NCBI RefSeq assembly: GCF_014610845.1
Contig: NZ_JABTCG010000001.1
Coordinates: 434,001-498,000 of the forward strand
Source: Maribacter arenosus
GTDB lineage: Bacteria > Bacteroidota > Bacteroidia > Flavobacteriales > Flavobacteriaceae
DNA length: 64,000 nucleotides
Direction of reading: 5' to 3'
Below, piece after piece: positions 8,556-17,304 of the stretch. The position numbers and the translations under genes were made by a program. A model generated the notes under the pieces. It was not told the DNA's origin, made no database searches, and saw nothing but the letters and a program-made list of their open reading frames with translations. The first letter of the stretch is position 1; each line of letters begins with the position of its first letter.

Positions 8556-9936
8556 GCAAAGAACAATAGCCAAAGAGGTTACTCTAAAAGGGGTAGGGCT
8601 TCACACAGGGGGAAATGTCACCTTGAAATTCTCTCCTGCGCCAGAAAACCATGGTTATGCCTTTAAGCGTGTTGACCTGGAAGGGGAACCCATAATAGAG
8701 GCCGATGCCAATTATGTGGTAAACACCCAGAGGGGCACCAATCTTGAGAAACGCGGGGTGAAGATACAAACCTCCGAACATGTATTGGCTGCACTGGTCG
8801 GATTGGAAATCGACAATGTACTCATTGAACTTGATTCACCAGAACCACCTATTATGGATGGGTCATCTAAATTTTTCGTAGAAGCCTTGGAAGAAGCAGG
8901 CATCGTTGAACAGGAAGCGGAGCGTGAGGAATATGTAGTAAAGGATGTTATTTCCTATAAGGATGAGGCCACGGGCAGTGAGATAACAGTAATTCCTTCT
9001 GACACCTATCAGGTGACGGCCATGGTAGATTTCGGCACCAAAGTATTGGGAACCCAGAACGCTACCCTGGAAAAATTATCAAATTTTAAAACCGAAATTG
9101 CTGACGCACGTACGTTTAGTTTCCTGCATGAATTGGAAATGCTTTTGGAAAATGGACTGATTAAAGGAGGGGATCTCAATAATGCAATCGTTTACGTAGA
9201 TAAGGAGATTTCCCCTGAAACAATGCGAAAGCTTGAAAAAGCGTTCAACAAAAAGAAACTTTCAGTAAAACCGAATGGGATTCTTGATAATTTAACCTTG
9301 CATCAGCCCAATGAAGCAGCACGACATAAATTATTGGACGTTGTGGGGGATTTGGCTTTGGCTGGCACGAGAATTAGGGGAAAAGTCATCGCGAACAAGC
9401 CTGGACATTACGTGAATACCCAATTTGCCAAGAAATTGGCCAAGATCATAAAATTGGAAAAACGCAATAATATTCCTACATACGATCTTAATCAACCACC
9501 TTTGATGGACATTCATCAAATCATGGCAATGCTTCCGCATCGACCCCCATTTTTGTTGATTGATAGGATATTGGAGCTTTCAGACAATCATGTGGTTGGG
9601 ATGAAGAACGTCACCATGAACGAACCATTTTTTGTAGGCCATTTTCCTGGAGCCCCTGTTATGCCAGGTGTCTTACAGGTTGAGGCAATGGCGCAAACAG
9701 GCGGTATATTGGTGCTGAGCACTGTTCCCGATCCAGAGAATTATTTGACATTGTTCATGAAAATAGATAATGTAAAATTCAAACAAAAAGTACTACCTGG
9801 AGACACCTTAATATTCCATTGTAGTTTAATTTCCCCTATTCGAAGGGGAATATGCCATATGCAAGCGTATGCCTATGCCAATGACAAATTGGTTTGTGAG
9901 GCTGAAATGATGGCCCAAATCGTAAAAAAGAGCTGA
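8530..9936 (+). CDS. lpxC/fabZ: Fused UDP-3-O-acyl-GlcNAc deacetylase / hydroxyacyl-ACP dehydratase
   Basis: A 468-residue bifunctional enzyme. Residues 1-305 are LpxC, the zinc deacetylase that commits precursor to lipid A, with GVGLHTG, TSEHVLAAL and the zinc/catalytic motif HKLLDVVGDLALAG. Residues 315-468 are FabZ, which dehydrates 3-hydroxyacyl-ACP, with MLPHRPPFLLIDRI, GHFPGAPVMPGV and the following LQVEAMAQ. The fusion is the common Bacteroidota form and couples two enzymes competing for or supplied by the hydroxyacyl-ACP pool. The start is TTG 8530 or GTG 8536, both inside the end of lpxD. lpxA begins two bases after the stop. Confidence 0.96.
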   Translation: MTVIRTKDKQRTIAKEVTLKGVGLHTGGNVTLKFSPAPENHGYAFKRVDLEGEPIIEADANYVVNTQRGTNLEKRGVKIQTSEHVLAALVGLEIDNVLIELDSPEPPIMDGSSKFFVEALEEAGIVEQEAEREEYVVKDVISYKDEATGSEITVIPSDTYQVTAMVDFGTKVLGTQNATLEKLSNFKTEIADARTFSFLHELEMLLENGLIKGGDLNNAIVYVDKEISPETMRKLEKAFNKKKLSVKPNGILDNLTLHQPNEAARHKLLDVVGDLALAGTRIRGKVIANKPGHYVNTQFAKKLAKIIKLEKRNNIPTYDLNQPPLMDIHQIMAMLPHRPPFLLIDRILELSDNHVVGMKNVTMNEPFFVGHFPGAPVMPGVLQVEAMAQTGGILVLSTVPDPENYLTLFMKIDNVKFKQKVLPGDTLIFHCSLISPIRRGICHMQAYAYANDKLVCEAEMMAQIVKKS

Positions 9937-9937
9937 T

Positions 9938-10723
9938 ATGAATCAACCGCTTGCCTATATTCATCCGGGCGCTAAAATTTCTAAAAATGTAGTCGTTGAA
10001 CCATTTACTACCATTCATAATAATGTGATAATCGGGGATGGTACGTGGATCGGATCAAACGTAACGATCATGGAAGGGGCGCGCATCGGAAAAAATTGCA
10101 ATATTTTTCCAGGTGCGGTAATCTCGGCTCCTCCTCAAGATTTAAAATATGAAGGTGAAGAAACCGTAGTGATTATTGGTGACAATACAACGATTCGGGA
10201 ATGTGCCACCATTCATAAGGGTACCTCTGACCGGATGAAAACCGTTATAGGGAAGAATTGTCTTATTATGGCGTATTGCCATATTGCCCATGATTGTTTA
10301 GTGGGAGACAATTGTATATTTTCAAATAATTCAACTTTGGCGGGTCATGTTACCATCGGTGACAATGTTATTTTGGCCGGTTTGGTTGCAGTACACCAAT
10401 TTGTGTCTATCGGTAGGCATGCATTCGTGACCGGCGGATCCTTGGTGCGAAAAGATGTGCCGCCGTATGTAAAGGCAGCTCGAGAACCATTATCCTATGT
10501 TGGTATCAATTCCGTGGGCCTTAGAAGAAGGGGATATAGTTCGGAGAAAATAAGGGAGATTCAGAATATTTACCGCATACTATATCAGAAACATTACAAT
10601 AATACCCAGGCTGTTCAAATTATCGAGGCCGAAATGGAAGCGACCCCGGAGAGGGATGAAATCCTACAGTTTATCAGGGATTCTCAACGCGGTATTATGA
10701 AAGGTTATTTTAGTACTAATTAA
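9938..10723 (+). CDS. lpxA: UDP-GlcNAc acyltransferase
   Basis: LpxA transfers a 3-hydroxyacyl chain to the 3-OH of UDP-GlcNAc, the first step of lipid A synthesis. The 261 residues are the normal length. A left-handed beta-helix of hexapeptide repeats fills residues 5-190, with the catalytic His in IAHDCLVGDNC and the HQFVSIGRHAFVTGGSLV segment that closes the acyl pocket, followed by the helical C-terminal region (PPYVKAAREP, YSSEKIREIQNIYR). It starts two bases after lpxC/fabZ and is followed nine bases later by efp, so all are co-transcribed. Confidence 0.97.
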   Translation: MNQPLAYIHPGAKISKNVVVEPFTTIHNNVIIGDGTWIGSNVTIMEGARIGKNCNIFPGAVISAPPQDLKYEGEETVVIIGDNTTIRECATIHKGTSDRMKTVIGKNCLIMAYCHIAHDCLVGDNCIFSNNSTLAGHVTIGDNVILAGLVAVHQFVSIGRHAFVTGGSLVRKDVPPYVKAAREPLSYVGINSVGLRRRGYSSEKIREIQNIYRILYQKHYNNTQAVQIIEAEMEATPERDEILQFIRDSQRGIMKGYFSTN

Positions 10724-10731
10724 ATCAATTT

Positions 10732-11298
10732 ATGGCATCTACATCGGATATTAGAAAAGGACTTTGCATTAAATACAACCACGATATTTTTAAAATTATT
10801 GAGTTTTTACACGTAAAACCAGGAAAAGGTCCGGCATTTGTACGTACAAAACTTAAAAGTGTTACAACAGGTAAGGTGATAGATAATACATTTTCTGCTG
10901 GTCACAAGATTGATGATGTTCGTGTAGAAACAAGATCCTATCAATATTTGTATGCAGATGGAGAAACCTATCATTTTATGAACACTGATGATTACAATCA
11001 GATTACATTGCAAAAAAGTTCCTTGGATGCTCCCGATTTGTTGAAAGAAGGAGAAATTGTCACTATTTTATTCAATACAGAGGATAGTATGCCTTTATCG
11101 GTTGATATGCCAGCAAGTGTTATTTTGGAAGTCATCCATGCCGAGCCGGGTGTTAAAGGTAATACGGCAACAAATGCTACCAAACCGGCAACTGTTGAGA
11201 CCGGTGCAAGGGTTAATGTACCACTATTCATCAATGAAGGTGATAAAATTAAAATCGATACCGAAAAAGGGAATTATATGGAAAGGGTAAAGGATTGA
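10732..11298 (+). CDS. efp: Translation elongation factor P
   Basis: EF-P relieves ribosome stalling at consecutive prolines. The 188 residues have the three beta-barrel domains: KOW-like N-terminal domain with the loop PGKGPAFVRTKLK, the middle domain, and the C-terminal OB domain ending EGDKIKIDTEKGNYMERVKD. The tip residue is Lys in KPGKGPA, the site of modification in many bacteria; no EpmA/EpmB is nearby. It lies between lpxA and the second lpxD-like gene, an arrangement I associate with Flavobacteriaceae. Confidence 0.97.
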   Translation: MASTSDIRKGLCIKYNHDIFKIIEFLHVKPGKGPAFVRTKLKSVTTGKVIDNTFSAGHKIDDVRVETRSYQYLYADGETYHFMNTDDYNQITLQKSSLDAPDLLKEGEIVTILFNTEDSMPLSVDMPASVILEVIHAEPGVKGNTATNATKPATVETGARVNVPLFINEGDKIKIDTEKGNYMERVKD

Positions 11299-11334
11299 TT
11301 TGAACTATCTAAAAATTGAATATTTCTTAATACG

Positions 11335-12267
11335 ATGAGATTTCCTAAACCTTATAACTTGGAACAAATAGCGACCATCATTGGAAGTTCCTATGAAGGT
11401 CCTAATGATTTTCAGGTTTTGGGAATGAATGAAATACATGTGGTCCAAAAGGGTGAAATAGTCTTTGTGGATCATCCCAAATATTACGAAAAGGCATTGC
11501 ATTCCAAGGCCTCTGTCATTTTGATCAATAAGGATGTTGAATGTCCTGAAGGTAAGGCTTTATTGATTTCGGATGACCCATTTAGGGATTTTAATAAATT
11601 ATCAGAGTTCTTCAGACCTTTCGAAAGCAGTAATACCGCTATTTCCATGTCTGCCAAAATAGGGGAGGGAACACAAATACAGCCTAATGTATTTATCGGT
11701 AACAATGTAACGATTGGAAAAAATTGTCGCATACATTCCAATGTGTCCATATATGATAATTGCATAGTAGGCGATAATGTTAGTATTCATGCCGGTACCG
11801 TATTGGGTGCCGATGCTTTCTACTATAAAAAAAGACCGGAAGGATTTGATAAATTGATTTCCTGCGGTAGGGTTGTGCTAGAGGACCATGTTGAAATAGG
11901 AGCGCTTTGTACCATTGATAAAGGGGTAACCGGAGATACGATAATTAGGAAAGGAACAAAATTGGATAATCAGGTGCATGTTGGGCATGATACGGTAATT
12001 GGCAGTCATTGTTTGATCGCATCACAAACTGGAATAGCGGGTTGTGTGGTCATTGAAGATGAAGTTACGCTTTGGGGACAGGTAGGCACAACCAGTGGAA
12101 TTACCATAGGGGCCAAAGCTGTTATTATGGGACAAACGGGCGTAACTAAATCCGTAGCAGGGGGAAAAAGCTATTTCGGTACCCCAATCGAAGAATCCAG
12201 GGAGAAATTAAAACAACTGGCCAACGTGAAGAAAATCCCGGGAATCATAGAGAAATTAAAAGAATAA
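11335..12267 (+). CDS. Second LpxD-like acyltransferase
   Basis: This codes for 310 residues with the LpxD plan: an N-terminal uridine-binding-type domain (residues 1-95: LEQIATIIGSSYEGP, EIVFVDHPKYYEKAL), then a beta-helix with the candidate catalytic His in VGHDTVIGSHC. It is shorter than and clearly diverged from the lpxD at 7518. It may be a second N-acyltransferase with another chain specificity, or act on another UDP-amino sugar. It follows efp by 36 bases in the same cluster. The acyl-transferase class is well supported; the substrate is not. Confidence 0.85.
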   Translation: MRFPKPYNLEQIATIIGSSYEGPNDFQVLGMNEIHVVQKGEIVFVDHPKYYEKALHSKASVILINKDVECPEGKALLISDDPFRDFNKLSEFFRPFESSNTAISMSAKIGEGTQIQPNVFIGNNVTIGKNCRIHSNVSIYDNCIVGDNVSIHAGTVLGADAFYYKKRPEGFDKLISCGRVVLEDHVEIGALCTIDKGVTGDTIIRKGTKLDNQVHVGHDTVIGSHCLIASQTGIAGCVVIEDEVTLWGQVGTTSGITIGAKAVIMGQTGVTKSVAGGKSYFGTPIEESREKLKQLANVKKIPGIIEKLKE

Positions 12268-12280
12268 TCGAATTATAGCT

Positions 12281-12310
12281 TTTGTAATCATTGGTAATGC
12301 CATATTTTTG
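12281..12310 (+). promoter_or_regulatory. Promoter of sucD
   Basis: TTTG at 12281-12284, an 18-base spacer and TATTTTTG at 12303-12310 fit the Bacteroidota promoter (TTTG, then TAnnTTTG). The expected start of transcription is near 12315, giving a leader of about 20 bases before the sucD ATG at 12337. Confidence 0.6.
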
Positions 12311-12336
12311 TTCAGCTAAATTAAAATAACCGCCAA

Positions 12337-13209
12337 ATGAGTGTTCTAGTCAATAAAAACTCCAAAATAATAGTTCAAGGATTTACCGGAAGCGAAGGAA
12401 CTTTCCACGCAGAACAGATGATTGAGTATGGCACCAATGTGGTTGGTGGTGTTACTCCAGGGAAAGGGGGACAAGAACATTTGGGAAGACCGGTATTCAA
12501 TACCGTTGAAGAGGCCGTCGAAAAAGTAGGTGCCGATACAACAATTATTTTCGTACCCCCGGCATTTGCTGCAGATGCCATCATGGAAGCTGCTAGTGCG
12601 GGAATTAAGGTGATCATTACCATTACAGAAGGCATACCTGTGGCTGATATGGTGAAGGCAGCCGATTATATCAAAGATAAAGATTGTCGGTTGGTAGGTC
12701 CTAATTGTCCGGGAGTCATTACACCTGAAGAAGCCAAAGTGGGGATAATGCCCGGTTTTGTTTTTAAAAAAGGTAATGTAGGCATCGTTTCAAAATCTGG
12801 TACATTGACCTACGAAGCAGCAGACCAAGTGGTCCGTCAAGGATTGGGGATCACCACGGCGATTGGTATTGGTGGAGATCCTATTATCGGAACTACGACT
12901 AAGGATGCTGTTGAGCTTTTGATAAACGATCCGGAAACGAAATGTGTAGTGATGATTGGTGAAATTGGAGGACAGTTGGAAGGCGATGCTGCAAAATGGT
13001 ATAAGGAAAGTGGTAGTAAAAAGCCTATAGTAGGTTTTATAGCAGGTGAAACTGCACCAGCTGGTAGAACTATGGGACATGCCGGTGCCATAGTAGGAGG
13101 AAGCGATGATACGGCCCAAGCCAAAAAGAGAATTATGCGGGAATGTGGTATCAATGTAGTTGATTCCCCAGCTGAAATAGGCATTAAGGTAAAAGAGGTA
13201 ATGGGATAA
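12337..13209 (+). CDS. sucD: Succinyl-CoA synthetase alpha subunit
   Basis: The alpha subunit of succinate-CoA ligase in the TCA cycle. 290 residues with a CoA-binding Rossmann domain ([37 protein letters not shown] in part) and the ligase domain carrying the phosphohistidine in [11 protein letters not shown]. The beta subunit gene sucC is not adjacent, as is usual in Flavobacteriaceae. It has its own promoter and a strong terminator downstream, so it is probably monocistronic. Confidence 0.97.
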   Translation: MSVLVNKNSKIIVQGFTGSEGTFHAEQMIEYGTNVVGGVTPGKGGQEHLGRPVFNTVEEAVEKVGADTTIIFVPPAFAADAIMEAASAGIKVIITITEGIPVADMVKAADYIKDKDCRLVGPNCPGVITPEEAKVGIMPGFVFKKGNVGIVSKSGTLTYEAADQVVRQGLGITTAIGIGGDPIIGTTTKDAVELLINDPETKCVVMIGEIGGQLEGDAAKWYKESGSKKPIVGFIAGETAPAGRTMGHAGAIVGGSDDTAQAKKRIMRECGINVVDSPAEIGIKVKEVMG

Positions 13210-13243
13210 TCCATTTAAAAACGTCTTTTATAAATAAAATATT

Positions 13244-13283
13244 CCCGATTGTGCTGAAGACGCTTCAGGATGTTCGGGTTTTT
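13244..13283 (+). terminator. Intrinsic terminator after sucD
   Basis: An outer CCCGA/TCGGG stem (13244-13248 with 13274-13278) encloses an inner CTGAAG/CTTCAG stem, followed by five T residues. It lies 34 bases after the sucD stop. Confidence 0.75.
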
Positions 13284-13343
13284 CTTCGAGGTTGTGTAAA
13301 CAAAACTTATATTTGATAATCAACAGTATAAAGAATTAGTCAA

Positions 13344-14090
13344 ATGAAATTGATAGAAGGGAAAAATGTAATAATCACTGGAGCTAGTAGGGGAATTGGA
13401 AAGGGTATAGCAAAAGTATTCGCTGATCATGGTGCCAATGTGGCCTTTACCTATAGTTCAAGCGATGGACCTGCGTTGGAATTGGAGAAGGAATTGAAGG
13501 AAAAAGGAGTAAAAGCCAAAGCATATAAGAGCAACGCGGCAAGTTTTGAAGCTTCGGCAAAATTAGTTGACCAAGTTTTGGAAGATTTTGGGAGTATCGA
13601 CGTATTGATCAATAATGCGGGAATCACCAAAGACAACCTTTTAATGCGAATGAGTGAAGCTGATTTTGATCAAGTGATCGAAACAAACCTAAAGTCGGTA
13701 TTCAATATGACCAAAGCCGTACAGCGAAGCTTGCTGAAACAAAGAAGTGGTTCTATTATCAATATGAGCAGTATTATCGGGGTTAAGGGGAATGCTGGTC
13801 AGGCCAACTATGCCGCGTCCAAGGCGGGAATGATTGGTTTCACCAAATCGATTGCCTTAGAACTTGGATCAAGGAGTATTCGTTGCAATGCAATTGCCCC
13901 AGGGTTTATCGAGACCGAAATGACTGATAAACTGGATGAAAAAGTAGTACAAGCATGGCGTGATAGTATTCCATTAAAAAGAGGCGGAACCCCTGAAGAT
14001 ATAGCCAATGCCTGTTTGTTTCTTGCTTCCGACCTATCGTCCTATGTTACTGGCCAAGTCTTACATGTTAATGGTGGCTTGTTAACCTAG
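13344..14090 (+). CDS. fabG: 3-oxoacyl-ACP reductase (SDR)
   Basis: FabG reduces 3-oxoacyl-ACP with NADPH in fatty acid elongation. The 248 residues contain the SDR motifs TGASRGIGKG (cofactor), NNAG, the Ser of NMSSIIG, YAASKAG (catalytic Tyr and Lys) and the FabG-type ending SSYVTGQVLHVNGG. A TATATTTG (13308-13315) upstream resembles a -7 element, without a clear -33 partner. It stands alone between sucD and the vWA gene rather than in a fab cluster; another SDR activity cannot be ruled out but the match to FabG is close. Confidence 0.9.
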   Translation: MKLIEGKNVIITGASRGIGKGIAKVFADHGANVAFTYSSSDGPALELEKELKEKGVKAKAYKSNAASFEASAKLVDQVLEDFGSIDVLINNAGITKDNLLMRMSEADFDQVIETNLKSVFNMTKAVQRSLLKQRSGSIINMSSIIGVKGNAGQANYAASKAGMIGFTKSIALELGSRSIRCNAIAPGFIETEMTDKLDEKVVQAWRDSIPLKRGGTPEDIANACLFLASDLSSYVTGQVLHVNGGLLT

Positions 14091-14174
14091 TGGCGTAAGT
14101 GGATTTGAGGTAACTCTCGCTGTTTTTGGCCACCGCATTGAGGAACGAACAATACACGTTTAGTTAAACAATAC

Positions 14175-16208
14175 ATGCAAACAACAACGGTACTATTGAT
14201 AATTTTGGCTGCAATGGCCGCCTTGTTGATTGTACTTTTTCAATATTTCTTCCGATCAAAAACTAAAGGTGGCCTCCGTGTCGTTCTTTCCTTTTTACGT
14301 TTTGTAACCATATTCAGTATTTTCCTATTGTTGCTGAATCCTAAATTTATCAAAAAGAGCTTTTCCCTTGAAAAATCGAATCTTCTTGTTTTAGTTGATA
14401 ATTCATCTTCAATTAAACAAGGTACAGGGCAAGGGCAGGTCGATTCGATTCTTGATATTCTAAGAAATTCGGATGAATTAGGCCAAAAATTCAATGTAGA
14501 GTTCTACAAGTTTGGCAAGGAAATCGGTATTTTGGATAGTCTAGATTTTTTGGATAACACCACAGATATTGGTAAGGGAATTAGAGCTTTAAATACCATT
14601 TTTGGTAAATCCGAAAGCGCAGTGGTTCTTTTGACCGACGGAAACAGCACTTTGGGGGAAGATTATGAATATTATGGCAAAAAGCAGAAATTCCCAATAT
14701 TTTCGATGGTTCTAGGAGACACCACTAAGTATGAAGACTTGAGAATCGTTCAAGTGAACTCCAATAAATACGCCTTTTTAAAAAATAAGTATCCGGTCGA
14801 GGTTTTTGTTTCATACGATGGGGAAAATGCGGTAACTACTAGCATAAAAATCGCCATGAATGGGAAAAACGTCTATACCAAAAGGCTGGAATTGTCGAAA
14901 AATAAAAACGCTGAATCGATTACGGCACTATTGAATGCCTCCGATGTTGGGTTGAAAACATTACGAATTAGCGTGGACCCCTTGGTGAACGAGGAGAACA
15001 AAACCAATAATGTGAAATATGTTGCGGTTGAAGTTATTGATGAAAAGACCAATGTTGCTATTGTTTCAGATGTTTTGCATCCGGATTTGGGTGCCCTCAA
15101 AAAAGCCCTAGAAAGTAACGAACAACGTTCAGTTACCATTGTTAAACCCATGGTTGATTTAGAGAATCTAAAGGATATCGATCTTCTATTCCTGTACCAA
15201 CCAACTTCCTCATTTCGTAGGATATATGAGTATATATCCGCCTCCAAAGTGGCCACATTTACCATTACGGGGCCTAAAACAAATTGGGATTTTATTAATG
15301 GAATCCAGAATGGCTACTCCAAAAATAGCTATGGACAAGCCGAGGAAGTTAGTCCTTTGGTGAACAAAAGCTTCGATAAATTCAGTATCCCGGATATTCA
15401 ATTTGAAAATTTCCCGCCCTTGGAAACCAATCTAGGGGAAACAATGATCATTAAGAACCATGATGTGTTATTGTCCCAAAGCATAAAAGGCAGTGAAATC
15501 GACGAACCGTTATTGGTGATCATGGGGGATAGTCAGGAACGCGAAGCCGTTTTGTTTGGGGAAAACCTATGGAAATGGAGGATACAGAATTATCGTGACC
15601 GTCAAAGTTTTAAAGATTTTGATTTATTGATGGGTAAAATAGTCCTTCTTCTTACTGCTAATGAACCACGCAATAGGTTGATATTGAATTATTCTACATT
15701 TTATGAAAGTAGTATGGATGCCAAAATAACGGCCAACTACTTCGATACCTCATTCACTTTCGACCCCAATGCCAAAATTGTACTGTATCTCAAACAAAAA
15801 GAAGGGGATATTGAACAAGAGTTTCCATTGTTGTTAAAAGGAGGGTATTACGAGGTCGATTTAAGTAATATGCGACCTGGGGAATATACGTTTACTGTTA
15901 AGGTAATCAATGAAAACCTATATGAATCAGGTAGTTTCAATATTATGGATTACGATGTGGAACAGCAATTTACCTCTAGCAATTACGCAAAGCTGGAACG
16001 ACTGTCTGAAAGCACGGGTGGTAGGGTTTTTTATCCATCACAAACCATGGATTTATTAAATGATTTAATGGGTAACGCTAATTTCAAACCGATCCGTAAA
16101 AGCGATGAAAATGTCGTATCTTTGGTCGATTTCCGGTTTTTATTGGGGATTATGGTTGTAGCATTGGCTACAGAATGGTTTATTAGAAAATTTAACGGAT
16201 TAACTTAA
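14175..16208 (+). CDS. von Willebrand A domain membrane protein
   Basis: A 677-residue protein with two N-terminal membrane helices (residues 4-24 and 35-52), a vWA-like domain at about 70-190 (LLVLVDNSSSIKQG with a MIDAS-like DxSxS; VVLLTDGNSTLG), several beta-rich extracytoplasmic regions, and a C-terminal helix near 650 (FRFLLGIMVVALATEWFI). The layout resembles the large Bat-operon-like membrane proteins of Bacteroidota, but no MoxR or BatA partners are adjacent. The SPFH gene follows after 12 bases, so both may act at the same membrane. Exact role unknown. Confidence 0.75.
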   Translation: MQTTTVLLIILAAMAALLIVLFQYFFRSKTKGGLRVVLSFLRFVTIFSIFLLLLNPKFIKKSFSLEKSNLLVLVDNSSSIKQGTGQGQVDSILDILRNSDELGQKFNVEFYKFGKEIGILDSLDFLDNTTDIGKGIRALNTIFGKSESAVVLLTDGNSTLGEDYEYYGKKQKFPIFSMVLGDTTKYEDLRIVQVNSNKYAFLKNKYPVEVFVSYDGENAVTTSIKIAMNGKNVYTKRLELSKNKNAESITALLNASDVGLKTLRISVDPLVNEENKTNNVKYVAVEVIDEKTNVAIVSDVLHPDLGALKKALESNEQRSVTIVKPMVDLENLKDIDLLFLYQPTSSFRRIYEYISASKVATFTITGPKTNWDFINGIQNGYSKNSYGQAEEVSPLVNKSFDKFSIPDIQFENFPPLETNLGETMIIKNHDVLLSQSIKGSEIDEPLLVIMGDSQEREAVLFGENLWKWRIQNYRDRQSFKDFDLLMGKIVLLLTANEPRNRLILNYSTFYESSMDAKITANYFDTSFTFDPNAKIVLYLKQKEGDIEQEFPLLLKGGYYEVDLSNMRPGEYTFTVKVINENLYESGSFNIMDYDVEQQFTSSNYAKLERLSESTGGRVFYPSQTMDLLNDLMGNANFKPIRKSDENVVSLVDFRFLLGIMVVALATEWFIRKFNGLT

Positions 16209-16220
16209 AAAAATAGTATA

Positions 16221-17036
16221 ATGGATAAATTACCAAAAGTAGCACTACCAGCAATTTTCATTTTGATAGTTCTGGTCATACTAATTTCTAAATCTGCAAT
16301 AACTATCGGTTCTGGTGAGGCAGGAGTGCTTTACAAAACTTTCGGGGGCGGTGTTGTAACCGATGAAGCTCCTTTAGGCGAAGGCTTCCATATTGTAGCA
16401 CCATGGAACAAAGTATTTGTCTATGAAGTGAGACAGCAAGAAGTATTCGAAAAAATGCAGGTATTATCTTCAAACGGTTTGGAAATAAAATTGGATGCTT
16501 CAATTTGGTTTGAACCAAAAAGTGAATTATTGGGTAAATTGCACCAAGAAAAAGGAGAGGCTTATGTCCAAAGGGTTTTATTGCCTACTATTCGATCTGC
16601 TGCAAGAAGCGTTGTTGGGCGTTATACCCCAGAACAATTGTACTCAAGCAAAAGGGATGCTATCCAAACAGAAATTTATGAAGAAACCAAAAGGATTGTC
16701 GAAGGACAGTATATTCAATTGAACGAAGTACTCGTTAGGGATGTTACTTTACCCCCTACGATAAAAGAGGCTATTGAAAGAAAATTAAAGCAAGAACAGG
16801 AATCTTTGGAATATGAGTTTAGATTGGTGACCGCAAAGAAGGAGGCTGAAAAAGTCACCATTGAGGCCCAAGGTAAGGCTGATGCGAATAGGATATTAAG
16901 CGCCTCCTTGACCGATAAGATCCTTCAGGATAAAGGGATAGATGCAACTTTGGAACTTTCCAAATCACCAAATGCCAAAGTGGTTATAGTAGGTAGTGGG
17001 GATTCTGGCCTTCCCTTGATTTTGGGAAATAACTAA
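16221..17036 (+). CDS. Prohibitin-type SPFH protein
   Basis: A 271-residue membrane-anchored scaffold protein. One N-terminal helix (residues 8-25, LPAIFILIVLVILISKSA) is followed by a prohibitin/SPFH domain (GSGEAGVLYKTFGGG, GFHIVAPW, VGRYTPEQLYSSKRD) and a coiled-coil C-terminus (KEAEKVTIEAQGKADANRIL). Prohibitin-like proteins form ring complexes that organise membranes and modulate FtsH-type proteases; no protease gene is adjacent. It sits 12 bases after the vWA protein. The his leader follows. Confidence 0.9.
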   Translation: MDKLPKVALPAIFILIVLVILISKSAITIGSGEAGVLYKTFGGGVVTDEAPLGEGFHIVAPWNKVFVYEVRQQEVFEKMQVLSSNGLEIKLDASIWFEPKSELLGKLHQEKGEAYVQRVLLPTIRSAARSVVGRYTPEQLYSSKRDAIQTEIYEETKRIVEGQYIQLNEVLVRDVTLPPTIKEAIERKLKQEQESLEYEFRLVTAKKEAEKVTIEAQGKADANRILSASLTDKILQDKGIDATLELSKSPNAKVVIVGSGDSGLPLILGNN

Positions 17037-17092
17037 AGTTTTGTTTGTTAAAGCAGGTAGGTTAAGAAGAATTGTTCAATTTTCAACAAATG

Positions 17093-17123
17093 TTTTGTGA
17101 TTTAAAAATAAGTTCTAATTTTA
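17093..17123 (+). promoter_or_regulatory. Candidate promoter of the histidine operon
   Basis: TTTTG at 17093-17097, an 18-base spacer and TAATTTTA at 17116-17123 give a Bacteroidota-type promoter with one mismatch at the last base of TAnnTTTG. Transcription would begin near 17129, only a few bases before the leader peptide ATG, so the leader peptide would be translated nearly leaderless. Confidence 0.45.
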
Positions 17124-17131
17124 CAATTGAA

Positions 17132-17185
17132 ATGAGAAACCAAAATACACATCATCATTTTTATACTTGCCCTCAAGCGAGATAG
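17132..17185 (+). CDS. hisL: his operon leader peptide
   Basis: A 17-codon frame, MRNQNTHHHFYTCPQAR, with three consecutive His codons (CAT) at 17150-17158. It lies between the promoter-like element and an intrinsic terminator in front of hisG. Ribosome stalling at the His codons under low charged tRNA-His would leave 17172-17179 free; a ribosome reaching the stop at 17183-17185 would cover it. The peptide itself is expected to have no function beyond attenuation. A run of three His codons exactly here is unlikely by chance. Confidence 0.85.
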   Translation: MRNQNTHHHFYTCPQAR

Positions 17186-17228
17186 AAATGTATTGTAGTA
17201 TTCAAAACATATATCTGACCCGTTTGAG
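17172..17228 (+). promoter_or_regulatory. his attenuator: antiterminator pairing
   Basis: CTCAAGCG at 17172-17179, inside the last codons of hisL, can pair with CGTTTGAG at 17221-17228 over eight base pairs with a single G-U. The second strand is the 5' arm of the terminator, so the two structures exclude each other. This is the expected switch for ribosome-mediated attenuation: stalling at the upstream His codons favours read-through into hisG. Confidence 0.7.
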
Positions 17229-17249
17229 CAATCAAACGGGTTTTTTGTT
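17218..17249 (+). terminator. his attenuator terminator
   Basis: A perfect 10-base stem, ACCCGTTTGA (17218-17227) and TCAAACGGGT (17232-17241), with a GCAA loop and a T-rich tail TTTTTTGTT. It is 55 bases before the hisG ATG and so acts as a conditional terminator of the operon. Confidence 0.9.
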
Positions 17250-17304
17250 GAGACAAGATTATCCGCCTTGGTACAAGGTGTTGAATTCATAAAATAAAAC
17301 AGAC

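Noticed and set aside
12790-13214. Minus-strand frames of over 100 codons inside sucD
   Set aside because: They are antisense shadows of a clearly conserved gene; composition is that of reverse-translated coding sequence.
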